From Limanda limanda (lineage: Eukaryota > Chordata > Actinopteri > Pleuronectiformes > Pleuronectidae), in contig NC_083654.1 of NCBI RefSeq assembly GCF_963576545.1, positions 18,681,699-18,745,698 of the forward strand: a stretch of 64,000 bases of DNA, given 5' to 3'. The notes under the pieces were generated by a model. That model was not told where the DNA came from and made no database searches. It saw only the letters and a program-made list of their open reading frames with translations. Position 1 is the stretch's first letter. Each line of letters opens with the position of its first letter. Below are positions 53,900-64,000 of the stretch, piece by piece. The translations under genes were made by a program, and so were the position numbers.

Positions 53900-56806
53900 C
53901 TAAAACTGTGTCATAATCATGGAGTTTCCCTGAAAACTAAATAAAGACAGGAATGTGAATTGAAGCAGATTTTATCAAACCTCAGCTCGTTTCACACTTT
54001 TATAGATTTAACTTTTTTTAATGTTGACGCACACAAGTGCAAGACTATGCAGTATTTTACAAGTATTCATCTTTTCAATGCTTCTTCCTGTTTATTTGGA
54101 CTTGTGTCCTTGCTATTTAATATTCTTAGTTGAGAATTGTATAATTTTTGGAAGATACACATTGGTTTTATATTGCTAACGGAGTTGCAGAGGGAAAGAA
54201 GTGATTTACAGCTACACAGGAAGTGGTTATTGTAGTTTGGCCCAATTGATCAACAGCAGCATGGGACAGATCTCATTAAGGCCGGCTACTGAAAAACACT
54301 GGACGCCCCACTGCAGCAATTTGTGTAAAAAAAAACGATGAGTCATGACTCAGAGCACACAGACGTGATTCACACATTGAACTATTCAGTCTGACTTTAA
54401 CTTTACTATCGTCTCTGTGGCAATAAATGCGCCGTTGCTTAGAAACCGTCAACAAAAGATGCTCCAGAGCTTTAACAGCTTTTTACGTTTTACGATTTCA
54501 GAATCATCACAGTCAGTTTCTCGCATTTGAGAAGTCTGGCTTCTTTGGTCAAAATTAAAAAGGGACTTTGTATCCTGCTTGTTCCTCAAAGTGAGAATAG
54601 CAATAGTGCGTTTTTTTAAAAGATCTGATATTAAGAGGATTGCGCAAATAACAGTCTCTCCCCTGGCGAGTTAGTAAGGGGCCGCCTGCAGGACGTCTGT
54701 TTTCAGAGGTTTAAGGAAATTACTATTTTGTTACTGTGGTGGTAAATTTCAGTATTGTATTGGTATTAAAAACATTCTCTAAAACCCATTATTTTTAACC
54801 CAGTTCCTTTCATTCCTGTCAGAAAGTTTCCATCACTCTGTGGGCTGGGTTTGTGTTGAATGACTCACGGACGCATATCAACCAAAACAGAGAAGTAAAG
54901 AAACAAGATGAAACAGAACACGAGCTGAACGTGACCGAATCGGCGTCATGCTCCTTTAACTCAGCTCACAGGAAGTGATTTGAATAACTCGGCGAGATGC
55001 CTGTCCTCCTCCTGCAGCTCTTCCTCACTCTGCCTATTCATCACTGGCGTTTTACTGTCACATAAACAACCAGGTAACTTGACATGACGCCCTCCTCCTC
55101 AGCCTGAAGCACTTCCTGTCTCCTGCCGAACCCGGAGAGAGATCCAGGCTACCAGGGCCGACCTCGTCCAATCGTCTGTCACATCTCGGACTCCCGTGCT
55201 CCGGTGCCGAGCGCCATGAGCGACCCTATAATTAGACGTGAAAGCCACACTGGAGATACACACTCTCTCACAAGAAAAAAAAAGAATTGGATTCTGTGAA
55301 CTGGAAGCGCTGCTGGGGAAATAACATTGTGCAACGTTGCCTCTCGTGTTCTGCCAACTCATCCTGGGCCTGTTTAAAGCGTCCATGCTGTTGAATCCCT
55401 ACGCGAGAGGCTTTTGTCTCCGTCGCTCACGCCGACCTTTGGCTTGACAAAAAATACAATTTAATGCAACAACAGGGGTCGAGAGAACATCAGGAACACA
55501 AGAAGTCGGATTGTACTCCAGGGCTCGCGGCCAACGAGCGCTCAGGCTCGGTGGAGCACAGAGACGACGTGGATGATTTCCAAGCCTGGCACTGGTACAT
55601 GAGGGTGGTTACCCCCAGAGATGGGAGCTAATCCCTCCGGGGGGGGGGCATGAGCGGAGATGTGAAATATGTCTCATGGTATCTCCGCGGGCCCACATTG
55701 AATGGCTTTACATATAGGAATAGCCAATGAGATGGAGATTCACCCGGAGTGTCCCCCTGATTTCACGCTCCGCACTGATCTCTATAGACAAACAACAGCG
55801 GCTGCCATCTTCTCCCTTGGAAACATGAAGGCTGCTTGACATGAGAAGAGGCTCCTTTGTGTTTTAAACAAGAGGGAAAGACTCAGAGACTTTTAAATAT
55901 TAAAATTAACTGATGATGCCTCTAGCCTCTTGCAACTTTTATGAGCGAGATTTAATTTGAGGCTGCAGCTAATGAATATTTTCGTGTCATTTGCTCAGAC
56001 GAGGTTTGTTTTAATCATGGCTCTTTTAATTAGCTCTAGAAAATATCAGAATTGTTTTGAACGTCTCCCACAATCAAAGGTGACGACATAAAGTCTGAAA
56101 TCCAAAGATATTTAAATGCTAGTGACGTAAAAAAGAGATTAAAAACATTATTGACATTCTAGAAGCTGGAACTATAGAGAATCTTACATTTTTGCTATAA
56201 TATTTACTGAAATTATGAATTTATCCCGGATACGATCACGGCCATCTTGCACATTTGGAGCCAGAGTTTGCACATGAGCTAATACTTTGTTCATTTTCAT
56301 ACATGACAAAGAAGAGAAGCTAATTCTCACATGTAAGGAGCTGAAACCTGAGAATATTTGGATTTTCTGCTTTTAAAATGACTTAAAACGATGATTAAAA
56401 AGTTCACGATCAAGTTTCAAGATTACTTTATTTGTCCAAAGGGGAATTCCTCTTGGACACACACTTTGAATCTTGATAATCTTAACCAAGTGTTAATAGT
56501 TTCAGACATTTTAAAATTACCAATATGCTCTGGTGTCAGATCCTGTCTCACTTTGCCAAACAGCTCCAGCGTCTCAATCTTCCTCTTGGTTCATTGGCTG
56601 ATGATCCCCCCCCCTTCCCTTCCCCCCCCATACACATTTAGAAAAGGGTCAAACCAGGCGGCTCACTGCGACTTGAGAGACGACCCTGAGACATAGTCGA
56701 CATTCCTCAAGGCAAAGTATCTGAGGGGGGGGGGTGGGTTGGCGAGAATTATTTCCGCTAAAGGTCAAACATGAAAATGATTATCTGCGTTGTTGCTGAT
56801 GTTGGG

Positions 56807-56887
<81 letters not shown>

Positions 56888-57374
56888 CGCCTCTGGATGA
56901 AAGTAACACACAGCAGAGTCTCTCTCCTGCTGACTGTTTTAAAAAATGTTAATGGCTGGTTCACGGTGAGAGGGCACAGCGAGGGGGGGGTGGTGGGTGG
57001 GGGGGTGGAGGGTGAGGTGGGGGTGCTGGAGCGACTGCTATTCATGCTCGCTGGGGGGGAAGCTCTTCACGCTCTCGCTGGAAACAAATACTGCACAAGA
57101 TCAACGTTGCGGCAAAGGGACAGAAAAAAACAACACAACTTCACCCAGCCTGATAACAACACAACTTTGTGTAGTGATACAAATAGAAAAAGGGTCAGAA
57201 GCTGTTCAAGTGCTTCAGGGTGTAAAAGTTGCAGAAGTTTCTCTACAAGGAAACAATCTGGGGGTTTTCTTGGGTTTAAAATCTTATTCTGTTTTAAAAC
57301 AAATGTCTCTTTTCTTGTGCACGAGCCAACGTGCATGAGCCAACGTGCATGAGCCAACGTGCACACACCAACGT

Positions 57375-57413
<39 letters not shown>

Positions 57414-59407
57414 AGAGCTGAACCTGGAGTTTCCTGCAGCCGGACTCGTTAGAGGCACCTTGAAACAATCATGTGCATCTTCTGAGCAGCCTTCCCATGC
57501 ACCAACGCCTGGGTTGCTCTCATTCTCACGGGGACCCCCCCCCCCCCGCTCCAGACCTCCCAAACTCCCATCCCCCCCGACAATACACCCAACTCTGTTT
57601 GCCCTCTTGTCCCCTAGCCCCCCCACCCCACACAACTTCCTCTCTCTTTCATTTTCTGCAGCCCCGACCCTTTTCAGAATCACAGATCCTCCTCCTCCTC
57701 CTCCTCCCTCCTCCTCCCAGAACAATGTCTGCTCTCCTCCAGCTCCCTTTGCTTTTTGGACCAGTGCCTGGAACCTGAGCACTTGAAAAAAGAAAAAAAA
57801 AACTGAAACGCTGAGGAAAAGACAGATATTGGCCGAGGTATGGGTTCACCTAATCACTCCTCACTGCGGTTGTGAAGCTATTTCTGCAACAGTTACGTCA
57901 GACACGAAGGAATGAGTTGAACGGTTGTGGAAGTCTCTCGGTCATTTCTCCTCGGTACAGTCGTCTCACACTTTAAAGAAACAGTTTGACTTTCTGGGAA
58001 GTTTGAGACAGACTGAGGCCCGATGTTAGCTTGTAGCAGACACATCGGTATTTGACCTCGTAAGTGACGAGTAGTCGCCGAAGAGGAATGTCAAATTGGG
58101 TTTAAGGTATTTCAGTTTGTCAACATTTCACAATAAGACTTTTACGCAGTATTTTTGTCCACAAATCTCAGGGATCACTTTCTACATTGTTGTTGAGGTT
58201 TTGAATATGTAACTACTATCGGCCAATATATCGTAAACAATATCCGCCTCGAAACTCCAGCATCAGTCAAGCTCAGTTGATTCCAGATGGAGAATGAGAC
58301 GAGTTTTCATACAATGCTTGTGTCTGAACCTTAAATATGAAGTAGCTGCTTAGCTGAGCATAGTGTAAAGACAGAAACATAGCTAGCTTAGCTCTGTTGT
58401 AAAGACGCACTTCTAACCATAGATATATATATAGAAGGCTAGATGTCTCGTCCGTGTTGCCGGCCAACGGAGTCGAACGTCCGCACATGGCGGCCATCTT
58501 GCTACAGGCGGCTCGCCAACCCATAACATTGTGTTGTAGTGGTACGTACTTTTTAAATAACCATAACTTGCTCAATTTTCAACCGATTTTTAAACAGTTA
58601 TAAACGTTAGAGATGTAGTTATGACACTGCATTAATTATTCCATTTTTTAGAAAATAACATAATTATTCATAAGTATGCAGTGTCATAACTACATCTCTG
58701 ACGTTCATAACAAACCAAACCGCCATGTGCGGACGTTCGACTCCGTTGGCCGAGACATCTAGCCTTATATATATATATCTATGCTTCTAACACTCAATGA
58801 TAAACAACATGGACAGTATCAAAAAAGATGGACAACATGACAACTACCCAACATGACCCCTCTCATCTAACTCTCTACCACTCGGTTTTTCCATCACGTC
58901 AAACTATTCCTTCAAACCACCTCGGGCATCTTCTCTTTCTTTCTTTCTTTATCTCCCACTCTCCCACTTCGGGCCCCACTCTGCACTGTAAGAGATCCGC
59001 CTGTTTCCCGGAACCCATCTCGGGGATTATACGCATTAGGTGACCTATGGAACAAAAAGCTTTGCCTTCACACCTGAACACCTGTCTGCAAACCACCTCT
59101 GATGTCAGCGAGGAGGTGAGAGGCGGCCGTCTGACACGTGACCGAGGCGGACGCCGCCGGGCCGGGTGGTCGACCTCGTTAGGCTCCTGTTTAAACATTA
59201 GCACTCCTCGTGAAAAAGGAGCGCTTGATATAGCTGTGAATAATTAATCACGGCTGGGATCAAGAGCAAAAGCAGAGGGGTGGGGGGTGTCGTAAACTGT
59301 GACACTGTAAACTTTAACAGCTCTTATTATGGATCTGAGAGTCGCTGAACACAGCTCTGTCACAAACTGTGTCATGTGACCGTGACAAGGCCTGATTTCC
59401 CACCTCG

Positions 59408-59462
<55 letters not shown>

Positions 59463-61231
59463 CGCCCTCTTCTCCTCTGGCTGTGTTACATAATGCAGAT
59501 ATGTTTATCGTGAGCAAAGAGGCGACTGCAGGGTTTCTACGCACTTCCTTATCAAGTCTGAATGTTCAAGGCAAACACAGACCAGGAGTTAGAGGGCCTC
59601 AAACGTTTGAGTCACGTTCATCCACATGAACCCTTCGTCTCTTATGGATGAAGAATGACGACAGAGATCAGGTCGGAGTTACTCCCTCTCTCTACGCTCA
59701 CTGGCAGGTCGCCCACACTTTCACCATCACCCTCGACTTCCCCCCCGGGCCCTGCTAGCTGTGTGTACTCAACAGGACAATGAGTCAGTGAGGACCATGA
59801 CGCAGATGCACAGTGAGCACGCCCTCCTATCACAACCCAGCCCTGACACCGGGCCCGGCAGGCGCTGAGGGATAAAAACACCCAAATTACACACATTACA
59901 GCCGGAGCTATGTCAGGTCTGGAGTCAAAACAGCAGCTTCACACTCAGGGAAACAGTCGGTTAGAAAGTGAAGCCGCTTTTCTCCGAGCGCCTGAATCAT
60001 CTTCACACTCCTGCAGCACACACACAGAGAGAGAGAGAGAGAGATGGAACAATGTCTGCTTCCCTTTTATGGTGAAAAGGAATTCACACTGAAACAGACG
60101 GAGCAGATGACAATTTGATAAAGTGTCACAAACAATCTGAATGTTTCCCTGAGAAGCTGCTGAGAGCTGAGAAGCTAAACCAGGTTCCACAGAAGGAAAA
60201 GAGCATAGAGCTGTGACATGTAGAAAAGGCTGCGCATCAGAAAATGAACCTGACAGACAATAACAGAGTCAGTGGTTGGCTGCGTGATGAGGTGAGAGAT
60301 CCACAGCATCAACAAGCTGAATCATTGATTAGAGACACTGTCACCTGATCCCTGCGACAAGTGGATAATATTTTAATGCAGATTATGTGCTAGAAATGTA
60401 CATTTAAGGTTTTATGCAGTGGAAACTATCTATTTTTAGCTGGTTTGGTCTAAATAATGTTGAATCAATGCGTTACAGTATAAAGCTGGAACCTCGGCTA
60501 CAAAATCCAACAAAACAAATATTGCATTGGCAAATCTGAAAGAGAAAGCGACAAATATTTGCAGGTTCAAGTTTCTCCAAATTGCATAATGTATAACTTT
60601 GTCATAAGCGACAGTGAAGTGAATTATCTTTTGATTCTGGGCTGTTGTTTGGGCAAAACAAGACATTTAACAGATTTTACTTTACCACAATTAGTTTGGT
60701 GTAAATAACAATACAAAAAATCAAAAGGGAAAATTAGAAACAACATATGTGTTTATCTATGTTTACCCAATTTCTACTTTTGGTCAGGGGGGTGGGGGGT
60801 CCATAGGGGCCCGGATTCGGTTCCATATTTAATCTATTTGCGCCCCTGTGGTGGCATTTACTGTTATGCAAAGATGAACCACACAATCAAACACAAATTC
60901 ACACACTCAAGCACTAATACACACACTCAAGCACACATTCACACACTCAAGCACAAATACACACACTCAAGCACACGTCCACACACTCAAACACACACTC
61001 ACACACTCAAACACACATTCACACACACTCATACACACACATTCATTTATGCGTCCACCAGGCAGTTCTAACCAGAAAATACACAACACCATCCTTATTT
61101 TAAGAAACCTAACCCGAGGGCACCTACTTAAGGAAGTTGTATAATAACGATCAGAAAAGAAACACAACTCAACACACTTTGACCTCAGGAGACACAAAGT
61201 GGATCCGAGCGACACTTACTTTATATTTCAT
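31839..61231 (-). CDS. nedd9: NEDD9 (HEF1/Cas-L) adhesion scaffold, 7 coding exons
   Basis: Minus-strand exons 61231-61220, 47498-47091, 37649-37551, 37273-37136, 34416-33244, 32780-32691 and 32399-31839 total 2481 nt, 826 residues plus stop; every junction is phase 0. Human NEDD9 has 834 residues. Order: MKYK; SH3 domain (about 5-66, ALYDNVPE, GWWLCSLHGRQGI); substrate region with 14 Y-x-x-P motifs (YQVP, YDVP, YDIP, YDFP) that Src/Abl-type kinases phosphorylate to recruit Crk; serine-rich four-helix region (from LSFSSTGSTRSSMSTSSSS); Src-binding YDYVHLQ near 604-610; C-terminal FAT-like domain with FVAHSKFVILSAHKLVFIGD. The protein acts at focal adhesions and centrosomes. The motifs LMAKALYDNVPE, DGVNRLSFSSTG and PPRIFVAHSKF favour NEDD9 over BCAR1, EFS or CASS4. 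Confidence 0.95.
32691..32780 (-). CDS. nedd9: nedd9 coding exon 6
   Basis: 30 codons, GKEDFERQQKELLEKENIIK then QSQVQLGPEQ, a charged helix. Acceptor TCCTCCGCAG, donor CAA|GTGAGA. Confidence 0.92.
32781..33243 (-). other. nedd9: nedd9 intron 5
   Basis: 463 bp, AT-rich, no feature seen beyond its splice signals. Confidence 0.85.
33244..34416 (-). CDS. nedd9: nedd9 coding exon 5, docking and serine-rich region
   Basis: 391 codons. Seven Y-x-x-P motifs come first (VYSVP, NYDFP, IYDVP, HYDFP, IYDVP, IYDIP, IYDMP), then the serine-rich helical region, and the exon ends with WMEDYDYVHLQ. Acceptor CTCCTCAG, donor CTGCAG|GTAAAT. On the plus strand this GC-rich exon yields spurious frames. Confidence 0.95.
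34505..35340 (-). mobile_element. L1-like LINE 3' end, interrupted
   Basis: Minus-strand frame 35320-35130 reads MYGLLIAKRLILILRKSET, then FKTWLSELTSLLQMEKIRYS and KQFYKIWQPFSDHL. This is the typical C-terminal end of fish L1-type reverse-transcriptase proteins. The frame resumes left of a 243-bp insertion as LAQFDGDLEQTHNR. A 3'UTR follows, with AATAAA and an A-run near 34505-34540. It is an inactive 5'-truncated copy in nedd9 intron 4. Confidence 0.65.
34887..35129. repeat. 243-bp interspersed repeat, copy A
   Basis: Nearly identical to 37773-38025: GTTTTAGCTACCCTT, then TTCTTCCTAGCTTGGGCTAA, ACCGCGGGATGCGTATTAAA and TGTTGTGACGGGCCGAC. It is bounded by two 61-bp direct copies (34826-34886 and 35130-35190, two differences) of the LINE sequence it interrupts. 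Confidence 0.8.
35495..36141. mobile_element. 647-bp nonautonomous hAT element
   Basis: Terminal inverted repeats CAGGGGTTTTCAACTGG and CCAGTTGAAAACCCCTG. A perfect 8-bp target duplication CTTTACGT lies at 35487-35494 and 36142-36149. The interior is AT-rich with GGTCCGCGG repeats near the left end and no transposase frame. Ends and TSD length fit the hAT superfamily. Confidence 0.9.
36985..37131 (+). mobile_element. retroelement tail with (CTAT)n end at exon border
   Basis: TATTCAAATATACCGGCTGC, then TTTCCCTTCGGGGATGAATA, AAGTACT and (CTAT)n. This is the reverse complement of the element at 22.8 kb. It ends directly at the splice donor of nedd9 exon 4. Confidence 0.65.
37136..37273 (-). CDS. 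nedd9: nedd9 coding exon 4
   Basis: 46 codons with three docking motifs (VYDIPP, VYDVPP, VYDIP). Acceptor CATGTTTCAG. The donor GGG|GTAAG runs directly into a GATA repeat. Confidence 0.92.
37551..37649 (-). CDS. nedd9: nedd9 coding exon 3
   Basis: 33 codons: VVTPTRVGQSYTYSPG, then LYDVPPMRPQG. Acceptor GATTGGACAG, donor CAGGGG|GTAGGT. Confidence 0.92.
37773..38025. repeat. 243-bp interspersed repeat, copy B
   Basis: Second copy of the repeat at 34887-35129, same orientation, about 95% identical by eye. It carries a 10-bp insertion (TTTTTTATGT-like) after GAATCAGAG. No flanking duplication was recognised. Confidence 0.8.
39411..39805. mobile_element. MITE-like repeat, GACTGTATAT-AAGAT ends
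   Basis: GGACTGTATATGAAGATGGA at the left mirrors ATCTTTATATACAGTCTATG at the right. It includes ACTGCAGCCAGCCACCAGGG, also present near 53240. Confidence 0.5.
43022..43045. mobile_element. terminal fragment of the CATAGACTGTATATAAAG repeat
   Basis: CCATAGACTGTATATAAAGA matches the end of the 39.4-kb repeat. A partner end was not found nearby. Confidence 0.35.
47091..47498 (-). CDS. nedd9: nedd9 coding exon 2, SH3 domain
   Basis: Acceptor CTTCCTGCAG, then NLMAKALYDNVPESPEELAF through the whole SH3 fold to KLLIGPM. Three YQVP motifs follow in a Gln/Ser-rich stretch. Donor AGCAAG|GTGAGA. Confidence 0.95.
51133..51176. repeat. (GGGA)n tract
   Basis: Eight or more GGGA/AGGA units on the plus strand with successive G3 runs separated by one A. 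Confidence 0.9.
52935..53305. mobile_element. MITE-like repeat related to 39.4 kb
   Basis: GAGTGTATATAAAGATGGAA at the left, and CTGCAGCCAGCCACCAGGGG then TTTGGTTTCACTCTCAT at the right, in the same order as the 39.4-kb copy. The middle part differs. Confidence 0.45.
53847..53898. repeat. (GT)n microsatellite
   Basis: About 50 bp of TG dinucleotides with one early interruption. Confidence 0.95.
56810..56883. repeat. (TC)n microsatellite
   Basis: About 72 bp of uninterrupted CT dinucleotides. Confidence 0.97.
57330..57410. repeat. GCCAACGTGCAT repeats followed by (AC)n
   Basis: Three tandem 15-bp units (GAGCCAACGTGCATG-like), two ACACCAACGTGC variants, then about 32 bp of AC. Confidence 0.85.
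57965..58110. repeat. degraded dispersed repeat (AAACAGTTTGACTTTCTGGGAA)
   Basis: CTTTAAAGAAACAGTTTGAC, then TTCTGGGAAG, resembles the common fish repeat TTAAAG-AATAGTT-GACATTTTGGGAA. Only the start is recognisable. Confidence 0.4.
58418..58783. mobile_element. 366-bp palindromic MITE
   Basis: A perfect 8-bp target duplication CTTCTAAC lies at 58410-58417 and 58784-58791. The ends CATAGATATATATA and TATATATATCTATG are inverted. Much of the interior also pairs: GGCTAGATGTCTCG with CGAGACATCTAGCC, then CAACGGAGTCGAACGTCCGC with its complement, and GAGATGTAGTTATGACACTG with CAGTGTCATAACTACATCTC. It carries no coding sequence. The TSD length fits hAT or P-type transposition. Confidence 0.88.
59409..59460. 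repeat. (CT)n microsatellite
   Basis: About 50 bp of CT dinucleotides. Confidence 0.96.
60880..61045. repeat. minisatellite, ~20-bp CACACTCAAGCACAAAT unit
   Basis: About seven imperfect tandem copies of ACACACTCAAGCACAAATTC, only 175 bp inside intron 1 from the nedd9 first coding exon. Confidence 0.85.
61220..61231 (-). CDS. nedd9: nedd9 coding exon 1 (12 nt, MKYK)
   Basis: GAAG-ATG-AAA-TAT-AAA|GTAAGTG. Four codons, A at -3, perfect donor. Human NEDD9 also begins MKYK followed by NLMA, so the identification rests on protein continuity as well as the splice signal. Confidence 0.88.
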
Positions 61232-61760
<529 letters not shown>

Positions 61761-61959
61761 GGATGAAGTTGTGTGTGTGTGTGTATTTGTTATTCTGCTG
61801 AAATAGACACGTTCTAATAGATTGATTCTGTTTTTTCTTTGTTTAAGAGATAATGAAAACAGGGGATATAACGATTTATGGATTTTGAACTGTTCCTTGT
61901 CTTAAGTTGATGAAATAGTGAGAGGGAATATCAGACACACGTGAGAGAAGGGTCACTGG

Positions 61960-62215
61960 AAAAGACACAAATAACTGGAAAGAGACACAAACGACCAGAG
62001 TGAGACACAAAATGACAACAAAGAGACAGGAAATGACCACAAAGAGACAGGAAATGATCATAACTAGCCACAAAATGACTATAACAAGATACACAATAAA
62101 AGAGAAGAAAAAGAGAGAGACAAAATGACCTCAACAAGATACAAAATCACGAGGAGCAGATACAAAATGACCACAACATATTTCAACCACCACAAAGAGA
62201 CACACCATGAAAAAT
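61960..62215. repeat. minisatellite, AGACACAAAATGACCACAA unit
   Basis: About ten imperfect copies of AAAGAGACA(C/G)AAAATGACCA over 250 bp, the complement of the 26.5-kb motif. Confidence 0.8.
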
Positions 62216-63131
62216 AAATAGGCCAAAAAAAATGACATCACGAATATGCTAATTACCTTATTATAACAATTAGCTCCTTTTTTTTGTTTCCGATTCCAAT
62301 TGTCTAGAACAGTTTCACCCACTTGTCTCAACCAGGTTGTGACCTCATCTTGTTTGAAAACAGTTTCTGTGAACACACGTCCGGGAGTTCTTGTGGTTTT
62401 ATGTGTTACAGAGAAAGAAAAGAGTCTTTCTAAGAAGTACTTTAACCCCCGAGAGTGAAAGGAAGTGTTGCATTTTTCTTCTGTGCGACAATGTTTCTGT
62501 TGGTTCAGCTGCAAACTGCAACACCTCCTAACTTTTTACACCTTCATCCTGTTCCTCTTTGAATAAATAAATACATAAAATATATATATCTCTTTTCTCA
62601 GAGGTGAAGCCGGGTGACACAAACATGAACTTACGAACCAATAACTTCCACTTCAGTTTGCAGCACTTTATCCAGAAGGAATTGGTCTGTAGTGGTTTAG
62701 GTGAAAGGATGCAGGTAGTATTGGATTCTGCCTGCCTCGTTTCCCATGGCAACACTGTCTTTTAAAAGACTATATGTGCTACACAGATTATTATATTGTA
62801 AAAACTAGAGATCTTAATCAACCATTATGACAAATCCTGCTTTAAAAGTTTGTTTCCAAATCTTGTTGGTTGATACTTCAGATGTTACACAGAGCTGGAT
62901 GTGAGAAAAAACTCTTAATTCTAAAATATAACACGAAAACTGGCACAAGTATATACAGTGATATCACATGTGTTATACATATACTGTAAATGTATGTGTA
63001 TGTGGTGCATGTTTTACAAATAAATATTATATTAATTCAAAGAAATCAACCACCAAGTCCAAATAAAGGGCTATAAATCAAAAGAAGTTTGTCTATATGA
63101 TCTTATAAAGGCAGTTAGAGATGTTTCTACT

Positions 63132-63290
63132 TACTTTAGCAATAGGAGGATTTGTTAGCGTAGTGATGTTTAAGGAAGCCGAGGTGTTGCTTCCATTCGC
63201 CCAGTTCAGCATGTGAAGAGGTGACGAGAGACACCCAGGCTGATCTCTGACAGGAAATCCTCTTTCGCTCTGCATCACCGCGCTCACGTC
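63132..63290 (-). other. possible coding exon of unknown gene or alternative nedd9 first exon
   Basis: On the minus strand a frame from an ATG near 63287 (another at about 63275, MQSERGFPVRDQPG) reads through MLNWANGSNTSASLNITTL to PPIAK. It then meets a consensus donor AAA|GTAAGT at about 63137. It ends in phase 0, so it could splice to the SH3 exon of nedd9, whose mammalian gene has alternative first exons. It has three N-glycosylation-like sequons (NGS, NTS, NIT), which would suit a secreted or membrane protein instead. No homologue recognised. Confidence 0.25.
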
Positions 63291-63373
63291 TTGGATGCAC
63301 AGCCCTTGTTTCTGTACAGTAGTTATTTATCATACTCTCATCAGTCAGAGCCTCTGTTTAATGCTGAGTTCAG

Positions 63374-63460
63374 ACTACACAACTTTAAAAGTCAAAGGGT
63401 CGCTGTGCATGTTACACTACACAACTTTGAAAGTCATGGGATCGCTGTGCATGTTACACC
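63374..63460. repeat. two tandem ~44-bp copies
   Basis: ACTACACAACTTTAAAAGTC with CGCTGTGCATGTTACAC, then ACACAACTTTGAAAGTC with CGCTGTGCATGTTACAC. The motif resembles the end of a fish DNA transposon, but a partner end was not defined. Confidence 0.6.
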
Positions 63461-63654
63461 TGCTGTCTTATATCAGATCAGGTTCTTTTTCATAATTAAA
63501 TGACTAACTGGCAACAGGGGGGGGGTTCACACTACACTATCTCTGTTTCCTCAACCCCATTCGCAGAAAACATCCTGCACTACTAAGGGGAAAGTTTTAA
63601 AAATAGTTGTAATCATAATTAAATAATAGTTTATCTTTTAGTAACTTCAGAAAA

Positions 63655-63800
63655 ACTCAGAATCAAACTCAGAATCAGGTTTATTGGCCAAGTAAGTTTG
63701 CACAAACAGGGAATTTGACTCGGTAAAGTGGCTCTCAGTGTGCTTACACAGAATACACATCACAAAACAAAACAGTACAATACGAACAGTCACACAAACA
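63655..63800. repeat. degraded retroelement tail (GGTTTATTGGCCAAGTAAG)
   Basis: AGAATCAGGTTTATTGGCCA, then GTTTGCACAAACAGGGAATT, is a common fish SINE/LINE 3' end type. It extends to an A-rich CAAAACA stretch. Confidence 0.5.
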
Positions 63801-64000
63801 ATACAAAATACAAACGGTGCGACAGTCTAAGAAAAGAAGTGCAGGTATAACACGGTATGTGTATTACGGTTATACAGTGAAGTGAAATAAGATAACCATG
63901 ACCTTGATCTTTGACACTTCTTACAGATAAAAACATATATATATAGGTATTTTCTATCTTCAAAGACAACAATAAAGAGATAGACAGACTTAATACAACA

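Larger units (their letters stand above)
47499..61219 (-). other. nedd9: nedd9 intron 1
   Basis: 13.7 kb. Contents listed separately: GGGA tract (51.1 kb), a MITE-like repeat (52.9 kb), GT repeat (53.85 kb), retroelement tail fragment near 56410-56455, TC tract (56.8 kb), CA repeat (57.4 kb), palindromic MITE (58.4 kb), TC tract (59.4 kb) and CA-rich minisatellite (60.9 kb). No other gene recognised on either strand. Intronic enhancers are possible but cannot be told from sequence alone. Confidence 0.7.

Noticed and set aside
56897..57786. Pro/Ser-rich and Lys-rich frames of 100-160 codons on both strands
   Set aside because: Low-complexity translation of homopolymer, TC and AC repeats in nedd9 intron 1, with no splice or homology support.

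Overview
The window is nuclear DNA from a ray-finned (teleost) fish. The evidence is: vertebrate genes split by GT-AG introns; long microsatellites ((GT)69, GATA, TC and GA tracts); many small DNA transposons of fish type; and retroelement tails with the fish-typical TTTATT-ATCCCC-AAGGG motif. The species cannot be named from this sequence.

Layout. (1) 0.5-1.35 kb, minus strand: two well-preserved exons of an oscp1-like gene next to a decayed stretch; the rest of the gene is not visible, so it is probably a relic. (2) 3.3-8.2 kb, plus strand: an uninterrupted reading frame with an N-terminal phosphatidylinositol-phospholipase-C X-type domain, then 61 exact-length in-frame copies of a 57-bp (19-residue) Pro/Thr/Glu-rich repeat. 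(3) 9-17.3 kb, plus: zc3h12a (Regnase-1/MCPIP1), 5 coding exons, 663 codons, with catalytic NYN/PIN residues and the CCCH finger intact and a UAU-loop hairpin in its short 3'UTR. (4) 17.3-21.6 kb: gene-poor spacer with a 138-bp GT repeat. (5) 21.6-25 kb, plus: smim13, two coding exons, 88 residues, with an ACTACA-type promoter motif. (6) 25-31.4 kb: spacer with a complete 825-bp hAT element. (7) 31.8-61.3 kb, minus: nedd9 (HEF1/Cas-L), 7 coding exons, 826 residues, first coding exon only 12 nt. (8) 61.3-64 kb: nedd9 promoter region with a ~200-bp CT/GA tract, a minisatellite and an unassigned possible exon at 63.1-63.3 kb.

Relations. smim13 and nedd9 are convergent neighbours, as I recall for human 6p24.2. 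zc3h12a and oscp1 are both, from memory, at human 1p34.3, so this fish block may join two ancestral segments. zc3h12a encodes an mRNA-degrading inflammatory brake, nedd9 an adhesion/mitosis docking scaffold, and smim13 a small membrane protein of unknown role; they are independent genes, not an operon.

Mobile DNA. Four elements have perfect 8-bp target duplications at exact ends: 13413-14091, 28322-29146, 35495-36141 and 58418-58783. A LINE relic in nedd9 intron 4 is split by a 243-bp repeat flanked by 61-bp duplications. The most unusual single object is the phospholipase-like gene with its homogenised 3.5-kb coding minisatellite. No CRISPR, prokaryotic or viral system is present, and I recognised no tRNA or rRNA gene.
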